NCBI GenBank assembly: GCA_038213835.1
Contig: JBBQSN010000011.1
Coordinates: 1-33,779 of the forward strand
Length of the DNA stretch: 33,779 bases
Direction of reading: 5' to 3'
From: JBBQSN01 sp038213835
GTDB lineage: Bacteria; Actinomycetota; Actinomycetes; Actinomycetales; CAWJMD01
The position numbers were made by a program, and so were the translations under genes. Numbering within the stretch: the first letter of the stretch is position 1; the number at the start of each line of letters is the position of its first letter. The notes below the pieces were generated by a model. It was not told the origin of the DNA. It was given only the letters and a program-made list of their open reading frames with translations, and did not search any database. Positions 17,797 to 26,177 of the stretch are shown here, piece by piece.

Positions 17797-17867
17797 GCCG
17801 GCCGACGAGGTCCACGGTCGCGTCGTGCCCGGTCGCGGGTCCGGCCGACCCGTCAACGGCTCCAGAG

Positions 17868-17930
17868 GGATATCACCGTCAGCGATACCTCCTGACGGTC
17901 GGGCCGGCCGATATCCGGGTTGGTGATATG
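17868..17930. repeat. Nested inverted repeats between asd and the leuA leader
   Basis: Two inverted repeats are nested. The outer pair is ATATCACC (17870-17877) and GGTGATAT (17922-17929). The inner pair is ACCGTCA (17875-17881) and TGACGGT (17893-17899), around an 11-base loop. GATACC and GATATCC strings lie between. The cluster is AT-rich for this genome. The inner stem could be an asd terminator hairpin without a T-run; the outer pair looks more like spaced regulator half-sites. The rest of 17797-18017 contains no gene I can support: one short open frame there has no homologue I recognise. Confidence 0.6.
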
Positions 17931-18017
17931 AGCATGACGACGGGTCGCGCCGCTCCCGCCCACGTCAACGCTGCGCCTCCCTGCCGCGACCACGATCCGG
18001 GACGCGTGACCACCTCG

Positions 18018-18046
18018 TGGACGGCCCGGCGGCTGCGGTCTAGGCT
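18018..18046 (+). promoter_or_regulatory. Promoter of the leuA leader transcript
   Basis: TGGACG (18018-18023, four of six matches to TTGACA), a 17-base spacer and TAGGCT (18041-18046). It is the best two-part promoter in the window. Transcription would begin at about 18053, the first base of the leader-peptide GTG. Confidence 0.6.
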
Positions 18047-18052
18047 GCCGAT

Positions 18053-18097
18053 GTGCGCGCGAGCCTGCTTCTCGGCTGCCGCGGCGAGGGTCGTTGA
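18053..18097 (+). CDS. leuA leader peptide with three consecutive Leu codons
   Basis: A 14-codon ORF, VRASLLLGCRGEGR followed by TGA, in which CTG CTT CTC (18065-18073) are three leucine codons in a row. Its GTG lies exactly six bases after the TAGGCT box, the spacing of the other leaderless genes here, so it would be translated from the transcript's 5' end. It ends 72 bases before the leuA GTG. A GC-rich hairpin begins six bases after the Leu codons. This is the layout of a leucine-sensing attenuator: ribosome stalling at the Leu codons would change folding of the RNA ahead of leuA. The peptide itself probably has no function. Confidence 0.7.
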   Translation: MRASLLLGCRGEGR

Positions 18098-18138
18098 CCA
18101 GACCGGTCCCCCCGCCGCGGAGTGCTGGCCTGCCGGTC
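18079..18138 (+). promoter_or_regulatory. leuA attenuator RNA: GC-rich hairpin with possible loop-tail pseudoknot
   Basis: Bases 18079-18090 pair with 18109-18120 (11 of 12 pairs, all G-C, with one A/C mismatch), closing an 18-base loop. Within that loop, GACCGG (18101-18106) is complementary to CCGGTC (18133-18138) downstream, allowing a pseudoknot. A competing small hairpin, GGTC-GTT-GACC (18089-18099), spans the leader stop. GGTCC (18105-18109) can also pair with GGACC (18149-18153). The 5' arm overlaps the last leader codons, so ribosome position decides which fold forms. The leuA Shine-Dalgarno follows at 18155-18161. No T-run is seen, so control could be of termination or of translation. 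Confidence 0.6.
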
Positions 18139-18169
18139 GCCCCCTGACGGACCCAGGAAGGCACCTCCC

Positions 18170-19939
18170 GTGACCAGCACCCCCCTGCAGCAGACCGGCA
18201 CCTACTGGACCGGCGCCCCGCAGCGGCCGTCGTCCATGCCGGCCCACCGCTACGTCCCGTTCCACGAGCAGATCCAGGTCGACCGTCCCGACCGCACCTG
18301 GCCGGGGAAGCGGATCGAGCGCGCCCCTCGCTGGTGCGCCGTCGACCTGCGCGACGGCAACCAGGCCCTGATCGACCCGATGAACCAGGCCCGCAAGCTG
18401 GCCTTCTTCCAGCTCCTCGTCGAGATGGGGTACAAGGAGATCGAGGTCGGCTTCCCCGCCGCCAGCCAGACCGACTTCGACTTCGTCCGGCAGCTGATCG
18501 AGGGCGACCTCATCCCCGACGACGTCCGGATCCAGGTGCTGACCCAGTGCCGCGAGCACCTCATCGAGCGCACCTTCGAGTCCCTCGTCGGCGCCGACCA
18601 GGCGATCCTGCACTTCTACAACTCGACCTCCGCGTTGCAGCGCCGCGTGGTGTTCGGCCTGGACCGCGACGGCATCGCCGACATCGCCACGTCCGGCGCG
18701 CGGTTCGCGATGAAGTACGCCGAGGTGCTCACGCCGACGACCGAGATCCACTGGCAGTACTCGCCCGAGAGCTACACCGGCACCGAGCTCGAGTTCGCTG
18801 CCGAGGTCTGCGGCAAGGTCGCCGACGTCATCAACCCCACGCCCGACCGGCCCCTGATCGTCAACCTCCCGGCCACGGTCGAGATGGCCACGCCCAACGT
18901 CTACGCCGACTCGATCGAGTGGATGCACCGCAACCTGCCCCGGCGCGACTCGATGGTGCTGAGCCTGCACCCGCACAACGACCGGGGCACCGGCGTGGCG
19001 GCCGCCGAGCTCGGGTACCTGGCCGGCGCCGACCGGATCGAGGGCTGCCTGTTCGGCAACGGCGAGCGCACCGGCAACGTCTGCCTGGTGACCCTCGGGC
19101 TGAACCTGTTCAGCCAGGGCATCGACCCGCAGATCGACTTCTCCGACATCGACGAGATCCGTCGCACGGTCGAGTACTGCAACCAGCTGGCGGTGTCGGA
19201 GCGGCACCCCTACGGAGGAGACCTCGTCTTCACCGCGTTCTCAGGCTCGCACCAGGACGCCATCAACAAGGGTTTGACCCACCTGGAGGCCGACGCCGCC
19301 GAGGCGGGCGTCGCGGTCGACGACTTCACCTGGCAGGTGCCGTACCTGCCGATCGACCCCAAGGACGTCGGTCGCTCGTACGAGGCCGTCATCCGCGTCA
19401 ACAGCCAGTCCGGCAAGGGTGGCGTCGCGTACCTGATGAAGACGGAGCACCACCTCGACCTGCCGCGCCGGCTGCAGATCGAGTTCAGCCAGGTCGTGCA
19501 GCGCCGGTCCGACGACGGCGGGGGCGAGGTCTCCGCGGGCGAGCTGTGGACGATGTTCGCCGACGAGTACCTGCCCTCGGCCGACGCCGAGCGGGCCTGG
19601 GGACGGCTGTCGCTGCTGGGGTCGCGGTCGTCCAGCCAGGTCGACGGCGCGGACCGGCTCGAGGTCGACCTCGTGGTCGGGGAGGAGCGACGCACCCTGC
19701 AGGGGATCGGCAACGGCCCGATCGCGGCGTTCGTCGCCGCCCTGCAGGACCTCGACGTCCGGGTCCGGGTGCTCGACTACGCCGAGCACGCGATGGGCGC
19801 CGGCGGCGACGCGACGGCGGCCTCGTTCGTCGAGTGCGAGATCGGCGACCGCGTGCTGTGGGGCGTCGGCATCGACCCCAACATCGTCACCGCCTCGCTC
19901 AAGGCGGTCGTCTCGGCGGTCAACCGCTCCGGTCGGTGA
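18170..19939 (+). CDS. leuA: 2-isopropylmalate synthase
   Basis: First committed enzyme of leucine synthesis, condensing acetyl-CoA with 2-oxoisovalerate. The 589-residue protein has the metal/catalytic motif WCAVDLRDGNQAL, EIEVGFPAASQTDFDF, the signature HPHNDRGTGVAAAELGYLAGADRIEGCLFGNGERTGN (metal-binding HPHND) and a C-terminal leucine-binding regulatory domain (about residues 440-589) that gives feedback inhibition. GTG 18170 is chosen because AGGAAGG ends 8 bases upstream. An upstream in-frame start at 18122 would fall within the leader RNA structure. It belongs to the long actinobacterial class of IPMS. Expression is probably controlled by the leader described above. Confidence 0.97.
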   Translation: MTSTPLQQTGTYWTGAPQRPSSMPAHRYVPFHEQIQVDRPDRTWPGKRIERAPRWCAVDLRDGNQALIDPMNQARKLAFFQLLVEMGYKEIEVGFPAASQTDFDFVRQLIEGDLIPDDVRIQVLTQCREHLIERTFESLVGADQAILHFYNSTSALQRRVVFGLDRDGIADIATSGARFAMKYAEVLTPTTEIHWQYSPESYTGTELEFAAEVCGKVADVINPTPDRPLIVNLPATVEMATPNVYADSIEWMHRNLPRRDSMVLSLHPHNDRGTGVAAAELGYLAGADRIEGCLFGNGERTGNVCLVTLGLNLFSQGIDPQIDFSDIDEIRRTVEYCNQLAVSERHPYGGDLVFTAFSGSHQDAINKGLTHLEADAAEAGVAVDDFTWQVPYLPIDPKDVGRSYEAVIRVNSQSGKGGVAYLMKTEHHLDLPRRLQIEFSQVVQRRSDDGGGEVSAGELWTMFADEYLPSADAERAWGRLSLLGSRSSSQVDGADRLEVDLVVGEERRTLQGIGNGPIAAFVAALQDLDVRVRVLDYAEHAMGAGGDATAASFVECEIGDRVLWGVGIDPNIVTASLKAVVSAVNRSGR

Positions 19940-20072
19940 TCGCCGGGGCCGTCCCGTTCACCCGGTCGGACGCATCCGTACGGACGGCATCTTCTGGACG
20001 GAGCGGTCCGTGACGCACTGCCGTGTCAGACTCGGGTCGGGACTTGGGGACGACCGGGGTGCAGGAGGGGGC

Positions 20073-21641
20073 ATGACGGCGACGTCGACGGCTGCGTGCC
20101 GTGTCGACGAGTTCGGGCCCTTCGACCTCCTGGCGGACTGGGCGCACGGCCTGTACCTCGAGGGCCGCCACCACGAGGCCGTGCTGGCAGCGCGGCAGGC
20201 GCTCGCGCTGGTCGACCGCACCGACGACGCGATCACGTCCCTGTACCTGCACTACACGATCGGCACGTCGCTGCACGAGCTCGGCGACAGCGGCGAGACG
20301 ATCCTCAACGCCCAGCTGCTGCTGGCTCGCATCGACCCGGCCCGTCAGCCCTACTGGCGGGCCAAGGGGCTCTCGCTGCTGGCCGAGGCCTACGTGCGCG
20401 AGGGTGGGATGGACCGGGCGATGGACGCCCTGGCGGAGGCCAGCGCCCTGCTGCACCGGTTCCCCTCGCGCGCCTACAACCACATGTCCGCGAGCATGGC
20501 CGTCGCCCTGGCGATGCGGGCCATGTACGTCTACCGCGAGGGCGATGCCCTGCTGACCGCGAGCATCGGCACGACGACTGCGCAGAACAACCTCCTGGTG
20601 CTGGACGAGTCGAGCCAGTCGCTCCTCTACTGGGCCGCCAGCTGGGAGCTCGTCGGCCGCGACGCCGAGGCGCGGGTGATGTACGTCGGCGTCCTGTCCC
20701 GCTGCGTCAAGACGCTGCACGTCGCCCGTGCCCTCGGCGAGGACTTCCTCGTCCTGCGCGCCCAGATCATGGAGGCGTACGTGCTGGAGCGGCTCGGGCA
20801 CGGGGAGGTCGCCCAAGCGATCCTCACGCGACTGCTGGCCGAGCACGACGTCCGCGACGAGGTGATCGACGGCCACCTGGCCCGGATCGCGCTGGCCCGG
20901 GTGCTGGCCGCTCAGGGACGTACCGCGGAGGCGCAGGTGCACCTGCGCGAGGCGATCCGGTCCGCCGAGCGCGCCGCTCGCGACGTCTGGGCCGCCACCG
21001 CCGTCCTGGTCCAGGTGGAGGTCGACCGGATCGAGCACGGCGACCACCCAGGTCTGGAGCGCTCGCGCCGGATCGTGCAGGAGTCGATCCTGCGGCTGTG
21101 GCGCGACCGTGAGAGCCGGTTCGCCGACATCCGGGCTCGCGGCCGCGTGGCCGAGCTGATGCGGCAGGCCGAGCGGATGGGGCAGGAGGTCCTCGAGGAC
21201 CCCCTCACCGGGCTGGGGAACCGCCGCCGGCTGGTGAACGCGATCTCGGGCAGCACCGACGTCATCTCGGCGATCTTCGTCGACCTCGACCGCTTCAAGG
21301 ACACCAACGACACCTTCGGCCACGCGGTGGGCGACGCCGTGCTGCAGCGGGTCGCCGGCCTGCTGCGGGCCAGCACGCGGGCGCACGACACCGTGATCCG
21401 TTACGGCGGAGACGAGTTCATCGTCCTGGTCGAGTCCGACCCCGTGGCCGCGCGGGCGGTCGCCGACCGGGTGCACCGGGCCGTGCACGAGGACGACTGG
21501 AACGCCACGGCACAGGGCCTGGTCGTCACCGTGTCGGTCGGCGTGGCCACCTCCCAGAACCCCGATGCCGTGCTCGCAGCTGCCGACCGCGCGCTCTACG
21601 AGGCCAAGAGGCAGGGGCGCGACCAGGTCGTCCTGCTCTGA
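20073..21641 (+). CDS. Cytoplasmic TPR-GGDEF diguanylate cyclase candidate
   Basis: A 522-residue protein; ATG 20073 has AGGAGGGGG directly upstream. Residues 1-~340 are alpha-helical repeats resembling TPRs (ALYLHYTIGTSLHELGDSGE, ARIALARVLAAQGRTAEAQVHLREAI). No signal peptide or membrane segment is seen. A helical linker leads to the GGDEF domain, with DPLTGLGNRRRL, FVDLDRFKDTNDTFGHAVGD, an intact RYGGDEF (GGDEF at residues 445-449) and an intact I-site RAHD (residues 436-439, five residues before GGDEF). It should therefore make c-di-GMP from two GTP and be product-inhibited. The TPR part presumably senses a protein partner. It is flanked by leuA and recO with no obvious operon partner. Confidence 0.92.
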   Translation: MTATSTAACRVDEFGPFDLLADWAHGLYLEGRHHEAVLAARQALALVDRTDDAITSLYLHYTIGTSLHELGDSGETILNAQLLLARIDPARQPYWRAKGLSLLAEAYVREGGMDRAMDALAEASALLHRFPSRAYNHMSASMAVALAMRAMYVYREGDALLTASIGTTTAQNNLLVLDESSQSLLYWAASWELVGRDAEARVMYVGVLSRCVKTLHVARALGEDFLVLRAQIMEAYVLERLGHGEVAQAILTRLLAEHDVRDEVIDGHLARIALARVLAAQGRTAEAQVHLREAIRSAERAARDVWAATAVLVQVEVDRIEHGDHPGLERSRRIVQESILRLWRDRESRFADIRARGRVAELMRQAERMGQEVLEDPLTGLGNRRRLVNAISGSTDVISAIFVDLDRFKDTNDTFGHAVGDAVLQRVAGLLRASTRAHDTVIRYGGDEFIVLVESDPVAARAVADRVHRAVHEDDWNATAQGLVVTVSVGVATSQNPDAVLAAADRALYEAKRQGRDQVVLL

Positions 21642-21710
21642 GCCGGCCCACGTCCCGGTGTGCCACCGGTCGGACCGGCCTGTCCGTCGAGGAACGTCCG
21701 ACCCGGCAGG

Positions 21711-21716
21711 CATGAT
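21711..21716 (+). promoter_or_regulatory. Candidate -10 box of recO
   Basis: CATGAT (one mismatch to TANNNT) ends six bases before GTG 21723, matching the leaderless spacing seen elsewhere in the window. No ribosome-binding site is present. Weak alone, stronger because of the shared spacing. Confidence 0.35.
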
Positions 21717-21722
21717 GGGTCG

Positions 21723-22454
21723 GTGACCACCTTCCGGGACGAGGCCGTCGTCCTGCGCACCCACAAGCTGGGGGAGGCCGACCGCATCATCACGCTGCTG
21801 ACCCGGCACCACGGCCGCGTGCGGGCCGTGGCCAAGGGGGTGCGGCGCACCTCCAGCCGGTTCGGCTCACGGCTCGAGCCGTTCATGCTGGTCGACGTCC
21901 AGCTGTGGCAAGGGCGCTCGCTCGACATCGTCAACCAGGTGGTCACGCTGTCGCCCTACGGCGGCCAGATCGCCGCCGACTACCGGCGCTACACCGCGGC
22001 CACCGCGATGGTTGAGACCGCCGAGCGGATGACCGAGAACGAGCGTGAGCCGGCGACCCAGCAGTTCCTCCTGCTCGTGGGGGGGCTGCGCACGCTGGCC
22101 GCCGCCACCCACGACCCCGCCCTGGTGCTCGACGCCTTCCTGCTCCGGTCGTTGTCGGTGGCCGGCTGGGCCCCCTCGTTCGACAGCTGCGCGCGTTGCG
22201 GCCAGCCCGGTCCGCACCGGGCCTTCGCGGTCGCCGCCGGCGGTGTCGTCTGCCCCGTCTGCCGTCCGCCGGGCTCGGCGGCTCCCGCGCCGGCCACCCT
22301 CGAGCTGCTGTCCGCGCTGCTCACCGCCGACTGGGAGGTCGCCGAATCCAGCGGGGTGCGCGAGCGGCGCGAGGCCAGCGGGCTGGTCGCCGCCTACCTG
22401 CAGTGGCACCTCGAGCGCGGCGTGCGCTCGCTGCAGCACGTGGAGCGGGTGTGA
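21723..22454 (+). CDS. recO: DNA repair protein RecO
   Basis: A 243-residue recombination mediator that helps load RecA on SSB-coated DNA (RecFOR pathway). The N-terminal OB fold has the typical FRDEAVVLRTHKLGEADRIITLLTRHHG and RAVAKGVRRTSSRFGSRLEPF. The C-terminal part carries a four-cysteine zinc motif (CARCG and CPVC). GTG 21723 matches the conserved start (TTFRDEAVVL). The stop overlaps the uppS start (GTGA), a pairing conserved in actinobacteria. Confidence 0.96.
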   Translation: MTTFRDEAVVLRTHKLGEADRIITLLTRHHGRVRAVAKGVRRTSSRFGSRLEPFMLVDVQLWQGRSLDIVNQVVTLSPYGGQIAADYRRYTAATAMVETAERMTENEREPATQQFLLLVGGLRTLAAATHDPALVLDAFLLRSLSVAGWAPSFDSCARCGQPGPHRAFAVAAGGVVCPVCRPPGSAAPAPATLELLSALLTADWEVAESSGVRERREASGLVAAYLQWHLERGVRSLQHVERV

Positions 22455-23287
22455 GGGAGCTTCGCACGAGTCCTCGTCGGCGCTCCCGCGTCGCCCCGGC
22501 GTCGCCCCGGCTCGAGCCGGTGCCACCGCCGCCGCACGCCTCCGGCGTGCCGCCGCCCGAGATCCCGCCCGAGCAGCTGCCCGGCCACGTCGCCGTCGTC
22601 ATGGACGGCAACGGGCGCTGGGCCAACCAGCGGGGACTGCCGCGTACCGCGGGCCACGAGGCCGGCGAGCAGGCACTGTTCGACCTCGTCGCCGGCGCGA
22701 TCGAGGTGGGCGTGCCCTACCTGTCGGTCTACGCGTTCTCCACCGAGAACTGGAAGCGCTCGCCCGAGGAGGTGCGCTTCCTGATGGGTTTCAACCGCGA
22801 CGTCCTGCGCCGCCGCCGCGACCAGCTGCACGAGTGGGGCGTCAGGGTGCGGTGGGCGGGACGTCGTCCCCGGTTGTGGTCCTCGGTCGTCTCCGAGCTC
22901 GCGGCCGCCGAGGAGCAGACCCGCGACAACTCGGTGATGACCCTGACGCTGTGCGTCAACTACGGCGGTCGGGCTGAGATCGCCGACGCCGCACGGGAGA
23001 TCGCGCGCCTGGCCGCCGCCGGCCGGCTGGACCCCGAGCGGGTCGACGAACGCACCGTGGCGCGCTACCTCGACGAGCCGGACATGCCCGACGTCGACCT
23101 GTTCCTGCGCTCGTCGGGCGAGCAGCGCACCTCGAACTTCCTGCTGTGGCAGTCCGCCTACGCCGAGCTGGCCTTCGTCGACACGCTGTGGCCCGACGTC
23201 GACCGTCGGCACCTGTGGGACGCGCTACTGGCCTACGCCGGCCGCGAGCGCCGGTACGGCGGAGCGGTCGACGCGCCGTCCCTGTGA
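22451..23287 (+). CDS. uppS: Isoprenyl (cis-polyprenyl diphosphate) transferase, UppS
   Basis: Makes the long-chain polyprenyl diphosphate carrier for peptidoglycan and arabinogalactan-type wall precursors. The 278-residue protein has HVAVVMDGNGRWA with catalytic Asp52, AFSTENWKRS, TLCVNYGGRAEI and the C-terminal RSSGEQRTSNFLLWQSAYAEL (first 20 residues shown as two motifs: RSSGEQRTSN and FLLWQSAYAE). GTG 22451 overlaps the recO stop by four bases. The first ~35 residues are a basic, Pro-rich extension common in actinobacterial long-chain synthases. Actinobacteria may have a second homologue making a shorter product; which product length this one makes is not decided here. Confidence 0.95.
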   Translation: MRELRTSPRRRSRVAPASPRLEPVPPPPHASGVPPPEIPPEQLPGHVAVVMDGNGRWANQRGLPRTAGHEAGEQALFDLVAGAIEVGVPYLSVYAFSTENWKRSPEEVRFLMGFNRDVLRRRRDQLHEWGVRVRWAGRRPRLWSSVVSELAAAEEQTRDNSVMTLTLCVNYGGRAEIADAAREIARLAAAGRLDPERVDERTVARYLDEPDMPDVDLFLRSSGEQRTSNFLLWQSAYAELAFVDTLWPDVDRRHLWDALLAYAGRERRYGGAVDAPSL

Positions 23288-23474
23288 CCCGTCTGTCAGG
23301 GCCGTCTCTCTGAGCGGTTCCTCTGAGCCGTCCCGTGAGGCGAGCGCCGTCCGTTGCGGCCCGCCGTCGGGACCGTGACATCTGCGTGACGGGTGCATGA
23401 CATCCCTAGAGGACCTGACGCAGAGGTGGTCAGGTGGAAGTGTCCACCGCCACGAGCACCGAGAGGACACCGCC

Positions 23475-23930
23475 ATGACCGCCATCCCGGCCCGCAAGGC
23501 CGCCGCACACCGCCCGAGGACCGCCGCCGAGCCGGGCGAGCTGCCATCGGTGGCGAGGACCTTCGCCTGGGCGATGGCGTCCTGCCTGGGTGTCACGCTC
23601 CTGCTGCTCGTCGTCGCGAACGTCGCCGGCGCCGACCTGGGGGTCCTGCGCCTGGACGGCCGCGCAGTGAGTGTGACGCCCAGCTCCGTGGTCGTCACGG
23701 TCATGCTGGCCGTCCTGGTCGGCACGATCCTGCTGATGGCGGTCGGTCGACGCAGCCGTCGGGCCTGGGTCGGCGTCGCCGTCGCGGGACTCGTCGTGGC
23801 GCTGCTGAGCGCGGTCTCCCCGTTGCTCAGCGAGGCCGGCCCGGTCGCCACCGTCGCCCTGGTCAGCATGCACGTCGCCTGCGGGCTGGTCTGGTTCACG
23901 GTGCTGACCTCCATGCTCGGCAGGCGCTGA
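23475..23930 (+). CDS. DUF6069-like four-helix membrane protein
   Basis: A 151-residue protein; ATG 23475 is chosen over an in-frame upstream ATG (23397) because the extension is not conserved-looking. It has a basic N-terminus and four hydrophobic segments: FAWAMASCLGVTLLLLVVAN, VVVTVMLAVLVGTILLMAVG, AWVGVAVAGLVVALLSAVSP and VALVSMHVACGLVWFTVLT. The order (loop with D/V-rich beta segment after helix 1, MH in helix 4) resembles DUF6069 proteins. Function unknown. It stands alone after uppS, 187 bases downstream, and converges with the following minus-strand gene. Confidence 0.65.
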   Translation: MTAIPARKAAAHRPRTAAEPGELPSVARTFAWAMASCLGVTLLLLVVANVAGADLGVLRLDGRAVSVTPSSVVVTVMLAVLVGTILLMAVGRRSRRAWVGVAVAGLVVALLSAVSPLLSEAGPVATVALVSMHVACGLVWFTVLTSMLGRR

Positions 23931-23942
23931 CCCGGCGCCGGC

Positions 23943-24227
23943 TCAGAGCGGCAGCCGGGCCACGGCGGTCGCGACGAGGAACCCGAGCACGATCACCCGC
24001 AGGCCACGCCCGGGGACGGTGAGCTGGTGCCAGGTGGCCAGGGTCAGCGCCGAGAGCGCGAGCACGACCCCGCCGAGGAGAACCGCGGACGGCCAGCCGT
24101 CCAGGAGCAGCCCGGCCAGGGTGGCAGCGCCGATCACCAGCACGACCAGGGCGGTCCGGGCACGCGACGGGCCGACCCGCCGCCGGCTCGGGGGCTGAGG
24201 GGCGGAGGGGGACGAAGACGTCGGCAT
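23943..24227 (-). CDS. DUF6703-like small membrane protein
   Basis: A 94-residue protein starting at ATG 24227. It has a Pro/Arg-rich cytoplasmic N-terminus (SRRRVGPSRART) followed by hydrophobic segments TALVVLVIGAATLAGLLLDG, AVLLGGVVLALSALTLATWH and VIVLGFLVATAVARLPL. Size, hydropathy and the W-x-x-L/RL...R ending resemble DUF6703 proteins found near glyS in actinobacteria, but the match is from memory and not searched. It is divergent from the monooxygenase-fold gene, with 15 bases between the starts, so the two promoters must overlap. Confidence 0.6.
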   Translation of the reverse strand: MPTSSSPSAPQPPSRRRVGPSRARTALVVLVIGAATLAGLLLDGWPSAVLLGGVVLALSALTLATWHQLTVPGRGLRVIVLGFLVATAVARLPL

Positions 24228-24242
24228 GGCAGCATCCTGCCC

Positions 24243-24689
24243 GTGCCCGACCTCACGCCCGCGCAGGGCCACCCGCACGCCGCGTCGCCCGGCGCCCGGC
24301 CGGGTGAGGCTGGCGGCCGTCCGCCCGACCTGTTCGTCGTGGTCAACCGGTACCGGCTCGAGCAGGCCGAGCAGGACGACTTCCTGGAGCTGGCGGCCGT
24401 CGCGCTGGAGGCGCTGGCCGCACGGCCCGGCTTCGTCACCGGCGAGGTGGCGCGCAGCACCGACGACCCCGACCTGCTGGCGATGCTGACCCGGTGGCGC
24501 GAGGTGGGGGCGTACCGGCGGGCGCTGTCCGACCACACCGTCAAGGCCACCGCCGTCCCGCTGATGTACCGGTGCGTGGACGAGCCCGGCGCGTACGAGG
24601 TGGTGCTGGAGGTCGCCGACGGGGCGGCGGTCGCGCACCCCTCGGACCTGGCGCGAACGCCGTCCAGGCAGCCGTCCTCGGACCGGTAG
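24243..24689 (+). CDS. Antibiotic biosynthesis monooxygenase (ABM)-fold protein
   Basis: A 148-residue protein; GTG 24243 is the likely start. After a Pro/Gly-rich N-terminus of ~30 residues, the ferredoxin-like dimeric alpha/beta-barrel motif appears: LFVVVNRYRLEQAEQDDFLELAAVALEALAARPGF, then EVARSTDDPDLLAMLTRWREVGAYRRALSD (shown as motifs only: NRYRLEQ, RPGF, TRWREVGAYRRAL). Family members include quinol monooxygenases, heme-degrading enzymes and proteins of unknown role; no heme ligand can be assigned. It is immediately upstream of glyS, whose -10 box overlaps its stop codon. Confidence 0.8.
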   Translation: MPDLTPAQGHPHAASPGARPGEAGGRPPDLFVVVNRYRLEQAEQDDFLELAAVALEALAARPGFVTGEVARSTDDPDLLAMLTRWREVGAYRRALSDHTVKATAVPLMYRCVDEPGAYEVVLEVADGAAVAHPSDLARTPSRQPSSDR

Positions 24690-24692
24690 CCT
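24687..24692 (+). promoter_or_regulatory. -10 box of glyS overlapping the upstream stop codon
   Basis: TAGCCT; its TAG is also the stop codon of the ABM-fold gene. The transcript would begin near 24699, giving a leader of about 37 bases before GTG 24736. A GGAG lies 8 bases before that GTG. Confidence 0.45.
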
Positions 24693-24735
24693 TCTCCCTT
24701 CACCCCGCCGACACCCAGCCGGATGGAGCTCCTCC

Positions 24736-26127
<1,392 letters not shown>

Positions 26128-26164
26128 GCGGCCCCACGCGCTCTCTCGCGGGCGCCGGTGCTGC

Positions 26165-26170
26165 GACAAT
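26165..26170 (+). promoter_or_regulatory. Candidate -10 box of the dusB operon
   Basis: GACAAT (five of six to TACAAT) ends seven bases before GTG 26178, with no ribosome-binding site in between, the leaderless arrangement again. Confidence 0.4.
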
Positions 26171-26177
26171 CGGTCCC

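Noticed and set aside
17928..18173. 81-residue plus-strand frame between asd and leuA
   Set aside because: It overlaps the leuA promoter, the leader peptide and the hairpin in another frame and shows no protein-like pattern.
19975..19984. TCCGTACGGA palindrome between leuA and the GGDEF gene
   Set aside because: A single 10-bp palindrome without a second site or promoter context; likely chance.
21666..21678. CCGGTCGGACCGG palindrome between the GGDEF gene and recO
   Set aside because: Short, small loop, no T-run and common by chance at this GC content; not strong enough for a terminator call.
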